From contig JACKAP010000034.1 in assembly GCA_020635015.1 (NCBI GenBank), positions 1-11,931 on the forward strand: DNA of 11,931 nucleotides. Reading direction: 5' to 3'. The notes under the pieces are model-generated. The model saw only the letters and a program-made list of their open reading frames with translations. It did not search any database and had not been told where the DNA came from. The position numbers and the translations under genes are program-made. Below are positions 5,774 through 11,931 of this stretch, piece after piece (position 1 is the stretch's first letter; each line of letters starts with the position of its first letter). The stretch comes from Calditrichia bacterium (GTDB lineage: Bacteria; Calditrichota; Calditrichia; RBG-13-44-9; J075).

Positions 5774-8170
5774 ATGCAATCGAATGATCGTCAGGAAATA
5801 TTATCCGTCTTAACCAGCGTGATTACCCGGAAAAAATGGTTGATCGCCTGTGCGGTAATCGCCGTCTTAATTCCGATATTTTATTACAACGAGACGACTC
5901 AGCCGACGTATGAATCCAGCGCAATGGTGGTATTTGAAGAGATTCAGGTGGACATTGCCTCGATCGATTACAATATGTCGCATCAGATATTTTTCAGCAA
6001 TCAGTTGGTCGAGATCAAGAGCTATTCCTTCGCTAAGGATATCTATAAAGCGCTCCCGGAAAGAGCGCTCAGCAAATTCAAACAGCCGGATTCGACCTTC
6101 AGCGATTTCGACCAGACAGAGTATATCGTTTCGGTGATCCAGCAGGGCATTGCGGCGTTTCCGGTGAAGGCATCGAACATTATTTCGATCTCCTTTCGCT
6201 CTTCCAGCCCGGTGCTGTGTCAGGAAGTGGTCAATACCGCGGCTAAAATTCTGGAAATACGCAATACCGAAAATAAGAAAGCCGGGGTTGGGGGAGTTCG
6301 GAAATTTATCAACGAGCAGTTAGACCAGTACAAGGCCAAACTTGACTCTTCCGAAACCCGGCTGAAAGCCTTTAAGGAGCGCTACAACATCACCTCCGTC
6401 GACCGGGAAACTGAAGGCATTACGCGCAACCTGACCGAGCTGGAAGTGCGCTACAACTCCCTGCTGACCCAGATCGCCTCGCTGCGGCAGCGGTTGATCA
6501 GTCTTGATGAGAAGATGCAAGAGCAGCAAAAAGGCCTGGTTCCCGGAAGCACCGAGATCGGCACCACCTGGGCCCAGGCCCTGCGCGACCGGCTGATCAA
6601 GTTGAATGCCGATCAACAGCGCCTCAAAGCGCAAGGCTATAGCGACGATCACCCGAAAATGCGCGAACTGGCCGACGAAATCGAAAAAGTCAAATCCGAA
6701 TTAACCACTCAGATGAAAGGGTTGACGGAAGGCAATAACGCCGTGGATCCGGTCGCTCAGATCGAAAAATATGCCTCGGAAAAAATTGACATCCAGCTTC
6801 AGGTCGACGCCCTGGAGGCGGAGCGCATCGACATGGAACGTACCATGGGGCAGTACAACCGGGAGTTGAGCACCATGCCGGACAAGGAGTTCATGCTGGC
6901 ACGCCTGATCCGCGAGCGGGAAGTCAACCTGAAGATCTACCAACGTCTGCTGGAGCGCCACGAGGAAGCCAAGATATCGGAAGCCGAGCAGACCAAGAGT
7001 GTGCGAATCATCGACCGGGCCGGGCTGCCCCTGGACCCGATCAGCCCCAACAAGAAGGTCAACCTGGTAATCGGCGGCATGATGGGCCTGATTATCGGTC
7101 TTTTGATCGCCTTCGTCATGGAATTCCGCAACAATACCATTCGCTCTCATAGCGAAGTCGAGCGGATCACCGGCTGGCCGATTATTGCCATGATTCCCTG
7201 GATGGACAAGTTTTCCAAAGGCAAATTCAAAAAAACCAAATATACCGATAACAGCAAGGAATCGGACAAAGAACGCAGCTACCGGGCGCTGATCTCCAGC
7301 TTAGAGCCCCATACCGTGATTGCCGAGGCCTACCGGATGATGCGCACCAACCTGCAGTTTTCCGGGATCGGGCGGGAATACAAAACCCTGCTGGTCACCA
7401 GCCTGGCCCCGGGAGATGGAAAGACCACCACCATTGCCAATCTGGCGGTGACCTTTGCCAACTTCGGTACCCGCACCCTGATGATCGACTCCGACCTGCG
7501 CATTCCGCGGGGACACACCATCTTTGGGGTAGAAAAAGAGATGGGGGTTACCGACTTGCTGGTGGCTCTGAACGAACTCGACAACAGTCTCGCTCAGCCG
7601 AAATCTGCCGGCCAGGAGAACGGCGCGGTGGTGCCGGTAACGGCGCAGACATCTGAAACCGAGGCCAAGCGCCAGCAAGCGGGCGGGAAAAAAGCCAAGA
7701 ACGGCCAGCCGGATGCGGAGCCGGAATCAGACGGCGGCAATGCCGGTGCCGGGCATCAGCGCGACCGCCTGCTGCCGCTGCGCACGCTCTTTCAGCGGGT
7801 CATCAAACCGACCAATATTGCCAACCTGCATTTTCTGTCCAGCGGCACCCGGCTGAATGATCCCAGCAAATTTCTGTCGATTAAGTCGATGCCCCTGATC
7901 CTGCAGAAATTCGGCAATATTTACAACACTATTCTGATCGATTCCGGCCCCCTGCTGCTGGTGGATGAAACTCTGATGCTGGCCGGACTGGTCGATGCAG
8001 TGGTGGTGGTGGTCAATCCCGAAAAATGCGAACCGGGGATGCTGGTCAAGGCCAAAAAACTGCTGGACAGCGCCAAAGCCAATGTGGTCGGAGTGGTGCT
8101 GAACAATAGCGAAGAGAAGCAAGGATACGAGCAATATTACAGTTATTACGATGCGGAAACAGAATCTTAA
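5774..8170 (+). CDS. Wzc-like polysaccharide chain-length regulator with BY-type tyrosine kinase domain
   Basis: A 798-residue inner-membrane protein, first gene of the polysaccharide set. Order: TM1 about 22-38; Wzz-type periplasmic domain; long coiled-coil region (about 165-350); GNVR-like region (about 370-415); Pro-containing motif ending at P425 and TM2 about 429-449; cytoplasmic BY-kinase domain. Kinase motifs: Walker A SLAPGDGKTT with K550 and T551, Walker A' MIDSD at 570-574, Walker B-like ILIDSGP at 720-726 (the usual form is IDxPP). The C-terminus carries a tyrosine cluster, Y785, Y788, Y789, Y791 and Y792, the expected autophosphorylation tail. Such proteins control export and length of capsule or exopolysaccharide through cycles of phosphorylation and oligomerisation. 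Odd: about 65 extra low-complexity residues (roughly 605-665, rich in Ala, Gly, Gln, Pro, Glu) interrupt the kinase domain after Walker A'. Start ATG has only a weak GGA upstream. Confidence 0.93.
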   Translation: MQSNDRQEILSVLTSVITRKKWLIACAVIAVLIPIFYYNETTQPTYESSAMVVFEEIQVDIASIDYNMSHQIFFSNQLVEIKSYSFAKDIYKALPERALSKFKQPDSTFSDFDQTEYIVSVIQQGIAAFPVKASNIISISFRSSSPVLCQEVVNTAAKILEIRNTENKKAGVGGVRKFINEQLDQYKAKLDSSETRLKAFKERYNITSVDRETEGITRNLTELEVRYNSLLTQIASLRQRLISLDEKMQEQQKGLVPGSTEIGTTWAQALRDRLIKLNADQQRLKAQGYSDDHPKMRELADEIEKVKSELTTQMKGLTEGNNAVDPVAQIEKYASEKIDIQLQVDALEAERIDMERTMGQYNRELSTMPDKEFMLARLIREREVNLKIYQRLLERHEEAKISEAEQTKSVRIIDRAGLPLDPISPNKKVNLVIGGMMGLIIGLLIAFVMEFRNNTIRSHSEVERITGWPIIAMIPWMDKFSKGKFKKTKYTDNSKESDKERSYRALISSLEPHTVIAEAYRMMRTNLQFSGIGREYKTLLVTSLAPGDGKTTTIANLAVTFANFGTRTLMIDSDLRIPRGHTIFGVEKEMGVTDLLVALNELDNSLAQPKSAGQENGAVVPVTAQTSETEAKRQQAGGKKAKNGQPDAEPESDGGNAGAGHQRDRLLPLRTLFQRVIKPTNIANLHFLSSGTRLNDPSKFLSIKSMPLILQKFGNIYNTILIDSGPLLLVDETLMLAGLVDAVVVVVNPEKCEPGMLVKAKKLLDSAKANVVGVVLNNSEEKQGYEQYYSYYDAETES

Positions 8171-8250
8171 AATTTTCGTGACGATTTTCGCAATCTGCGT
8201 CAATCGGTTGGGCCTTTTCTTTATTATCATGGGGCACAAGTAAACAAGCA

Positions 8251-8265
8251 GAAGGCACGGCCTTC
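8251..8265. promoter_or_regulatory. Compact GC-rich inverted repeat between kinase and GGDEF-like genes
   Basis: GAAGGCACGGCCTTC has perfect 6-bp arms (8251-8256 and 8260-8265) around a 3-nt ACG loop. It would form a stable small RNA hairpin or a dimer-binding site. No T-run follows, so it is not a standard intrinsic terminator. It lies about 110 nt before the preferred start of the next gene and might stabilise or process the mRNA. Confidence 0.3.
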
Positions 8266-8366
8266 AAGTTCTCTATACGGTTCTGGATGATAATGCAAAT
8301 CCAAAGTGATCGGTTTGTGCTGGATTTTTGCTGAACAGATATGATGAAAAATCGACTAATAATGGT

Positions 8367-8370
8367 GGAG
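8367..8370 (+). promoter_or_regulatory. Shine-Dalgarno GGAG that decides the TTG start at 8379
   Basis: GGTGGAG at 8364-8370 ends 8 nt before an in-frame TTG at 8379. The alternative TTG at 8328 has only GGA three bases before it, and the ATG at 8421 has no purine-rich site and would start inside the membrane helix. Confidence 0.5.
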
Positions 8371-8378
8371 TTACTGCT

Positions 8379-9005
8379 TTGGAATATAATGTTGTACTGA
8401 TAATCGCCGGCTCCCTCACCATGGCTGCAGTGGTGATATGGATCCGTTACTACAGATGGAAAAAGAACTTCCAGACTGCTTCATCCATCATGGAAGCGGC
8501 CACCATTCAACCTTTTCGACAGTCGGTGCCGCTCATCAACAAAGAAATTTCCCGGGTGCGCCGTTACCAGCGTGCCCTGGCGGTGATCGTGCTGCGCCGG
8601 AAAGTGCTTCCGGAAGCAGCGCCCCAGAACGGCACCCTGCACGCCAAAGCCCCAACCAACGGGCAGGTATCACCGCAACAAAACCCACTCCCTCACATGG
8701 AGTTTTTGCTGTGCGGAGCGATTTTCCGGGATGCCCTCCGGGAAACCGACATTATTACCTATGACGGGGGGAAAAATCAGTTCATCCTGATCATGCCGGA
8801 GACCACCCGCCTGGAGGCGCTGCAGACGGTGGAGCGCCTGGACAAGATCCTCAGCGGCAAGCTCTATAAAGATATGGAATTCGGCATCGCCGAATTCCCG
8901 GAAGAGGGTTTTATCATCAACGACCTGGTGGAAAATGCGATGACCAATATCGGCGACAAAAAATCGCTCAGCTTAAAGGAACCAGCAAATGTCCGCAAAA
9001 AGTAG
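8379..9005 (+). CDS. Membrane-anchored protein with degenerate GGDEF domain, possible c-di-GMP receptor
   Basis: From the TTG at 8379 the protein has 208 residues; a TTG at 8328 would add 17 and is less likely from its poor Shine-Dalgarno. It starts with one TM helix (about residues 3-24), then a cytoplasmic GGDEF-like domain. Recognisable blocks are the segment SRVRRYQRALAVIVLRR (the first helix and strand of GGDEF domains), FRDALRETDIITYDGGKNQF (I-site and signature) and MEFGIAEFPEEG (the late strand). The catalytic signature GGDEF is replaced by GGKNQF, and the first-strand metal-binding Asp is absent, so diguanylate cyclase activity is unlikely. The I-site R-x-x-D is kept (R121-E-T-D124, five residues before GG). 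A Pro/Gln/Asn-rich insert takes the place of the usual substrate-binding helix. The stop codon overlaps the next gene by 17 nt, suggesting coupled translation. The receptor role is inferred by analogy with PelD. Confidence 0.75.
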   Translation: MEYNVVLIIAGSLTMAAVVIWIRYYRWKKNFQTASSIMEAATIQPFRQSVPLINKEISRVRRYQRALAVIVLRRKVLPEAAPQNGTLHAKAPTNGQVSPQQNPLPHMEFLLCGAIFRDALRETDIITYDGGKNQFILIMPETTRLEALQTVERLDKILSGKLYKDMEFGIAEFPEEGFIINDLVENAMTNIGDKKSLSLKEPANVRKK

Positions 9006-9708
9006 CATGATCAATACAGAAATTATCTGGGGAATGAAAAAATTCCTCGACGCCAAGACCGCCAAAGGCTGGTACCGCACCGGTTATGTGGCGGATAAAC
9101 CCAACGACAAGCGGATCTACCTGTTCTGCAAACGGGTATTTGATGTGGTGGTCAGCAGCATCTTTCTGATCCTGATTGCGCCGGTGCTGATTCTGTGCGC
9201 TATTGCCATCAAGCTGGATTCTCCGGGGCCGGTTCTATTTGTACAGCAACGTACCGGCCTGGGCGGTCACCGCTTTAAAATTTACAAGCTGCGCACCATG
9301 AAGCAGAATGCTGAAGAGCTGAAGTTGAAATACGCCCACCTGAACACCCTCACCTGGCCGGATTTCAAGATTCCCAACGATCCGCGGATTACCCGCCTGG
9401 GGTTGTTCTTCCGCAAGACCAGCCTGGATGAGTTGCCGCAGTTTTTCAATGTGATCAAAGGCGACATGAGCCTGGTGGGGCCGCGCCCGACCTCCTTCAG
9501 CTCTTCGACCTACGAATTATGGCATACCATCCGCCTGGAATGCAAGCCGGGCATCACCGGCCTGTGGCAGGTCTCCGGCCGTAATGATATCGATTTTGAC
9601 GACCGGGTGCGCTTGGATGTGGCTTATATGAAGAACATGTCGTTCTGGCTGGACCTGAAGATCATGCTGCGTACCTTCACCGCCGTGATCCGCAAAGAGG
9701 GAGAATAA
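8989..9708 (+). CDS. Polyprenyl-phosphate sugar phosphotransferase (monotopic PGT, WbaP/PglC-like)
   Basis: A 239-residue protein that transfers a sugar-1-phosphate from a nucleotide sugar to undecaprenyl (polyprenyl) phosphate, the first membrane step of exopolysaccharide, capsule or O-antigen synthesis. A soluble N-terminal stretch of about 45 residues is followed by the re-entrant membrane helix (about 50-73) and LDSPGPVLF. Next come the QxRxG block (RFKIYKLRTM at 95-104), the catalytic Asp-Glu pair D147-E148 in SLDELPQFFNVIKGDMS, GPRPT at 164-168, and PGITGLWQVSGR at 187-198. It is the short form, without the four-helix and CoA-binding-like N-terminal domains of WbaP/WcaJ. AAGGA at 8976-8980, 8 nt before the ATG, supports this start, although the upstream gene runs through it. 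The sugar cannot be predicted. The next gene begins 4 nt after the stop. Confidence 0.95.
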   Translation: MSAKSSMINTEIIWGMKKFLDAKTAKGWYRTGYVADKPNDKRIYLFCKRVFDVVVSSIFLILIAPVLILCAIAIKLDSPGPVLFVQQRTGLGGHRFKIYKLRTMKQNAEELKLKYAHLNTLTWPDFKIPNDPRITRLGLFFRKTSLDELPQFFNVIKGDMSLVGPRPTSFSSSTYELWHTIRLECKPGITGLWQVSGRNDIDFDDRVRLDVAYMKNMSFWLDLKIMLRTFTAVIRKEGE

Positions 9709-9712
9709 ACCG

Positions 9713-10891
9713 ATGTTGACAACGATGGTGATTCTCTTCTGGTTCTCGGTAGCGACCATTCTCTATGCATATATCGGCTTTACGGTGCTGCTCTTCCTGG
9801 TCGGCTGGCTGAAAAATCGCCGGGTGAACAAGCAGCCGGTGACCCCTCCCCTCACCCTGCTGATCGCCGCTTATAACGAAGAAAAAAGTATTGCCCAAAA
9901 GATCGAAAACGCGCTTTCGCTCGACTATCCACGCGAGCAATTGGAGATCATTGTCGCTTCCGACGGTTCCAGCGACCGCACCGACGAGATCGTGCAACAA
10001 TACCATGATCGCGGGGTGATCTTGATGAGCTTTCCCCGCCGGGGGAAAATTTTTGCTCTGAACGATGCAATTGCCCAGGCCAGGGGTGAGATCATCGTGT
10101 TTTCCGACGCCAACACCTTTTACGATACCCGGGCCCTGCTGGAGCTGGCGGGAAATTTCGCCGATCCGGAAGTGGGCGGGGTCTGCGGCAACCAGGGACA
10201 TTTCAAGAAGAAAACCCGCGACAATGCCAGCAAGGGGGAAAGCCTCTACTGGAATTACGACAAAAGCCTGAAACGTTTCGAAACCCGCACCGGCAGTATC
10301 GTGTCGGCAGACGGGGCGATCTACGCCATCCGCAAATCGCTCTACGAGATGCCCCCTTCCACGGCGGTAACCGACGACTTTGCCATCTCCACCGGGGTGA
10401 TCGAGAAGGGCTACCGGCTGGTATTCGACAGTGAAGCCCGGGCTTTTGAAGATGCCATGCCGGGGGCGGAAGAAGAATTCCGGCGCAAGGTACGGATCAT
10501 GAACCGCGGTCTGCGCGGGGTGCTGATGCGCAAAAAGCTGCTGAATCCATTCCGCTACGGCTTTTATTCCCTAACCCTGTTCTCGCACAAAGTGCTGCGG
10601 CGGCTGGTGCCATTCTTCCTGATCCTGCTGTTTATTGCCAGCCTGGCGCTCAGCGCCGCTTCGCCGTTTTATCTGGCGGCAGCGGTCGCCCAGGGATTGT
10701 TCTACCTCTGGGCCGGGATCAGCTACCTGATGCGCCGGCGCAACATCGGGGGATCCAAGCTATTCTATATTCCCTTCTTCTACTGCATGGCCAACCTCGC
10801 GGCAATGGTTGCTGTGCTGAACCTGCTGGCAGGCAAGAAAATCGAGCTATGGAACCCCCAGCGCCAGGGGGCCAATCCGGAACAAGCGTAA
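9713..10891 (+). CDS. Membrane glycosyltransferase, family GT2
   Basis: A 392-residue inner-membrane glycosyltransferase with one N-terminal TM helix (about 4-32), a cytoplasmic GT-A domain and a C-terminal hydrophobic region with about three helices (297-318, 320-340, 350-373). Catalytic and binding motifs: LIAAYNEE at 50-57, DGSSD at 84-88 (nucleotide binding), SDAN at 131-134 (DxD-like metal site), TDD at 220-222 where the family often has TED, and RRKVRIMNR at 257-265. The architecture resembles cellulose or PNAG synthase-like enzymes, but the processive QxxRW motif is absent, so it more likely adds single residues to the lipid-linked chain made by the preceding phosphotransferase. GGGAG at 9699-9703 lies 9 nt before the ATG, and the gap to the upstream gene is 4 nt, so the two are almost certainly co-transcribed. 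Donor and acceptor sugars are unknown. Confidence 0.93.
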   Translation: MLTTMVILFWFSVATILYAYIGFTVLLFLVGWLKNRRVNKQPVTPPLTLLIAAYNEEKSIAQKIENALSLDYPREQLEIIVASDGSSDRTDEIVQQYHDRGVILMSFPRRGKIFALNDAIAQARGEIIVFSDANTFYDTRALLELAGNFADPEVGGVCGNQGHFKKKTRDNASKGESLYWNYDKSLKRFETRTGSIVSADGAIYAIRKSLYEMPPSTAVTDDFAISTGVIEKGYRLVFDSEARAFEDAMPGAEEEFRRKVRIMNRGLRGVLMRKKLLNPFRYGFYSLTLFSHKVLRRLVPFFLILLFIASLALSAASPFYLAAAVAQGLFYLWAGISYLMRRRNIGGSKLFYIPFFYCMANLAAMVAVLNLLAGKKIELWNPQRQGANPEQA

Positions 10892-10945
10892 GTGGCGCAG
10901 ACCCTAAACTATTGACCTGTCAGAATCATAATCGACGGATGCAAC

Positions 10946-10951
10946 AGGAGG
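10946..10951 (+). promoter_or_regulatory. Perfect Shine-Dalgarno AGGAGG
   Basis: AGGAGG lies 4 nt before the ATG at 10956. It is the strongest ribosome binding site in the window and fixes the start of the dehydrogenase. The 64-nt gap in which it sits has TTGACC at 10912-10917 but no -10 box at a proper distance, so I do not call a promoter. Confidence 0.85.
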
Positions 10952-10955
10952 TATA

Positions 10956-11906
10956 ATGCGTATTTTAATCGCCAGCTCAATCGACCCGAAAAAGGTTGAG
11001 CAGCTAAAACAGCAGCATGATGTCATTTGTGCCTTTAACGCCAAAGAGGACGTCTTAAAATCACAAATAAAAGACCGGGAGGTGCTGATCTTTCGCAGTG
11101 GGGTTACGATTTCCGCAGCGGTGATGGAAAGCGCACCGGAACTGAAGCTCCTGGTACGGGCCGGCTCCGGAACCGACAATATTGATCTGGATTATGTCGA
11201 AAAACGGGGCCTGACTTTAATCCGGGTGCCCCAGCCGGGCGCCAAGGCGGTTGCGGAAATGGCCTTCGGGATGATGATCGGCCTGGCCCGCAACATCGTA
11301 CATGCCGACAGCCTGCTGCGCCGGGGCCGCTGGGCCAAATCGGAAATGACCGGCTACCTGCTCAACGGCAAGACTCTGGGGATCGTCGGCTGCGGCAATA
11401 TCGGCACCCGGGTGGGCCGGATGGGCGTGGTATGGGAGATGAATGCGATCGGCTGCGTGGATCACCTCACCCCGGCTCGGGCGGAAGATCAAATGGCGCA
11501 TAACCATATCCGGTTCACCGATTTTGAGGAAGTGGTGACCAAAGCCGACTTCCTGAGCATTCATGTGCCGAAAAAGCCCAGCACGCTCAACATGATCAAT
11601 AAAAGTGTGTTCGACAAGATGAAAGACGGCGCCTTCCTGATCAACCTCGCCCGGGGAGGGGTGGTGAACGAGCAAGATCTGCTCGCCGCCCTCAAGTCCG
11701 GCAAACTGCGCGGTGCAGCGCTGGACGTGCACGAGAACGAAGGGGAAGGGAAAATTTCCCCCCTGGCCGACCTGCCCAATGTGATCCTGACCCCCCATAT
11801 CGGCGCTCAGGCGGTCGATGCCCAGCGGGAGATCGGGGAGCGTATTCAACGCATCCTGGATGATTACAGCGCCGGCACGCTCAACCCCCAGGCTCATGTG
11901 GCCTGA
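10956..11906 (+). CDS. D-isomer-specific 2-hydroxyacid dehydrogenase (SerA-like, no ACT domain)
   Basis: A 316-residue cytoplasmic NAD-dependent dehydrogenase that interconverts a D-2-hydroxyacid and a 2-oxoacid. The N-terminal part (1-100) is the substrate-binding domain with LLVRAGSGTDNID at 65-77. The Rossmann domain has GCGNIG at 145-150 and an Asp (D169) after the second strand, which favours NAD over NADP. Catalytic residues are R233 (NLARGGVVNE), E262 (DVHENEG) and H281 (TPHIGA); the R-to-E spacing of 29 equals that of E. coli SerA. It ends after the catalytic domain, without the C-terminal ACT domain of SerA. Phosphoglycerate dehydrogenase is the first guess, but related glyoxylate, lactate or hydroxypyruvate reductases cannot be excluded. 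It follows the glycosyltransferase after 64 nt; a link to polysaccharide synthesis is not shown by the sequence. Confidence 0.92.
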   Translation: MRILIASSIDPKKVEQLKQQHDVICAFNAKEDVLKSQIKDREVLIFRSGVTISAAVMESAPELKLLVRAGSGTDNIDLDYVEKRGLTLIRVPQPGAKAVAEMAFGMMIGLARNIVHADSLLRRGRWAKSEMTGYLLNGKTLGIVGCGNIGTRVGRMGVVWEMNAIGCVDHLTPARAEDQMAHNHIRFTDFEEVVTKADFLSIHVPKKPSTLNMINKSVFDKMKDGAFLINLARGGVVNEQDLLAALKSGKLRGAALDVHENEGEGKISPLADLPNVILTPHIGAQAVDAQREIGERIQRILDDYSAGTLNPQAHVA

Positions 11907-11908
11907 AA

Positions 11909-11931
11909 ATGCTGGATGCTGGATGCTGGAT
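11909..11931. repeat. 7-nt tandem repeat running off the window edge
   Basis: Three units of ATGCTGG (11909-11915, 11916-11922, 11923-11929) plus AT follow directly after the dehydrogenase stop codon and continue past the end. Written as GGATGCT, the unit shares period and GGAT core with the GGATGAA array at 2097-2124, so both probably belong to one intergenic repeat class of this genome. Confidence 0.75.

Larger units (their letters stand above)
8171..8378. other. Gap between kinase gene and degenerate-GGDEF gene
   Basis: No gene supported. Just after the kinase stop is a weak hairpin: TGACG (8179-8183) with CGTCA (8198-8202), followed after some distance by a T-rich stretch (8215-8225). 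It could be a leaky terminator but is poor. A tight hairpin of 6 bp with a 3-nt loop is listed separately at 8251-8265. If translation of the next gene begins at the TTG at 8328 rather than 8379, the gap ends at 8327. Confidence 0.5.

Noticed and set aside
8179..8225. Intrinsic terminator after the kinase gene
   Set aside because: The stem is only about 5 bp with a large loop, and the T-rich stretch begins more than ten bases after it.
8328..8378. Longer N-terminus of the GGDEF-like protein from TTG 8328
   Set aside because: The Shine-Dalgarno is badly spaced and the added 17 residues are polar and unrecognised; TTG at 8379 has GGAG at 8 nt. Not excluded.
8341..8400. 19-codon ATG frame overlapping the GGDEF-like gene start
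   Set aside because: No ribosome binding site, and it overlaps the better supported coding frame.
11217..11897. Long antisense frame under the dehydrogenase gene, and similar antisense frames under the pump, kinase and glycosyltransferase genes
   Set aside because: They are mirror frames of well recognised genes in GC-rich DNA and show no family motifs.

Overview
The window carries two transcription units, all on the + strand, from a Gram-negative bacterium. The evidence for Gram-negative is a TolC-type outer-membrane channel, a lipoprotein-type periplasmic adaptor and an RND pump. Genes are GC-rich, the gaps between them AT-richer, and several starts have clear Shine-Dalgarno sites. I cannot assign a phylum. 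The short tandem intergenic repeats (7-mers and 8-mers) remind me of environmental genomes, but that is only an impression.

Region 1 (1-5354) is a heavy-metal-type tripartite efflux operon. It holds the 3' part of an outer-membrane channel gene, a membrane-fusion (adaptor) protein, and a full-length HME-RND pump whose transmembrane motif is of the CzcA (divalent cation) type. Between adaptor and pump lies a repeat cluster at 2056-2228: an 8-nt tandem array, a 7-nt array, and a second 8-nt array in inverted orientation, so that the mRNA could fold into a long hairpin just before the pump start codon.

Region 2 (5355-5773) is a 419-nt AT-rich gap without a convincing gene. It probably contains the control region of the polysaccharide genes. 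I see a 15-bp palindrome, an ops-like GGGCGGTA element and a pair of imperfect direct repeats.

Region 3 (5774-10891) is an exopolysaccharide/capsule assembly module. It encodes a Wzz/Wzc-like chain-length regulator fused to a BY-type tyrosine kinase, a small membrane-anchored protein with a degenerate GGDEF domain, a polyprenyl-phosphate sugar phosphotransferase that starts the lipid-linked glycan, and a membrane GT2 glycosyltransferase. The degenerate GGDEF protein has lost the catalytic residues but keeps an RxxD I-site at the correct spacing. It overlaps the phosphotransferase gene by 17 nt. The best hypothesis from this window is that it is a PelD-like c-di-GMP receptor coupling second-messenger level to glycan synthesis.

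Region 4 (10956-11931) has a D-2-hydroxyacid dehydrogenase with a perfect Shine-Dalgarno. It is followed at the window edge by another GGAT-core 7-nt tandem repeat, related to the one in region 1.
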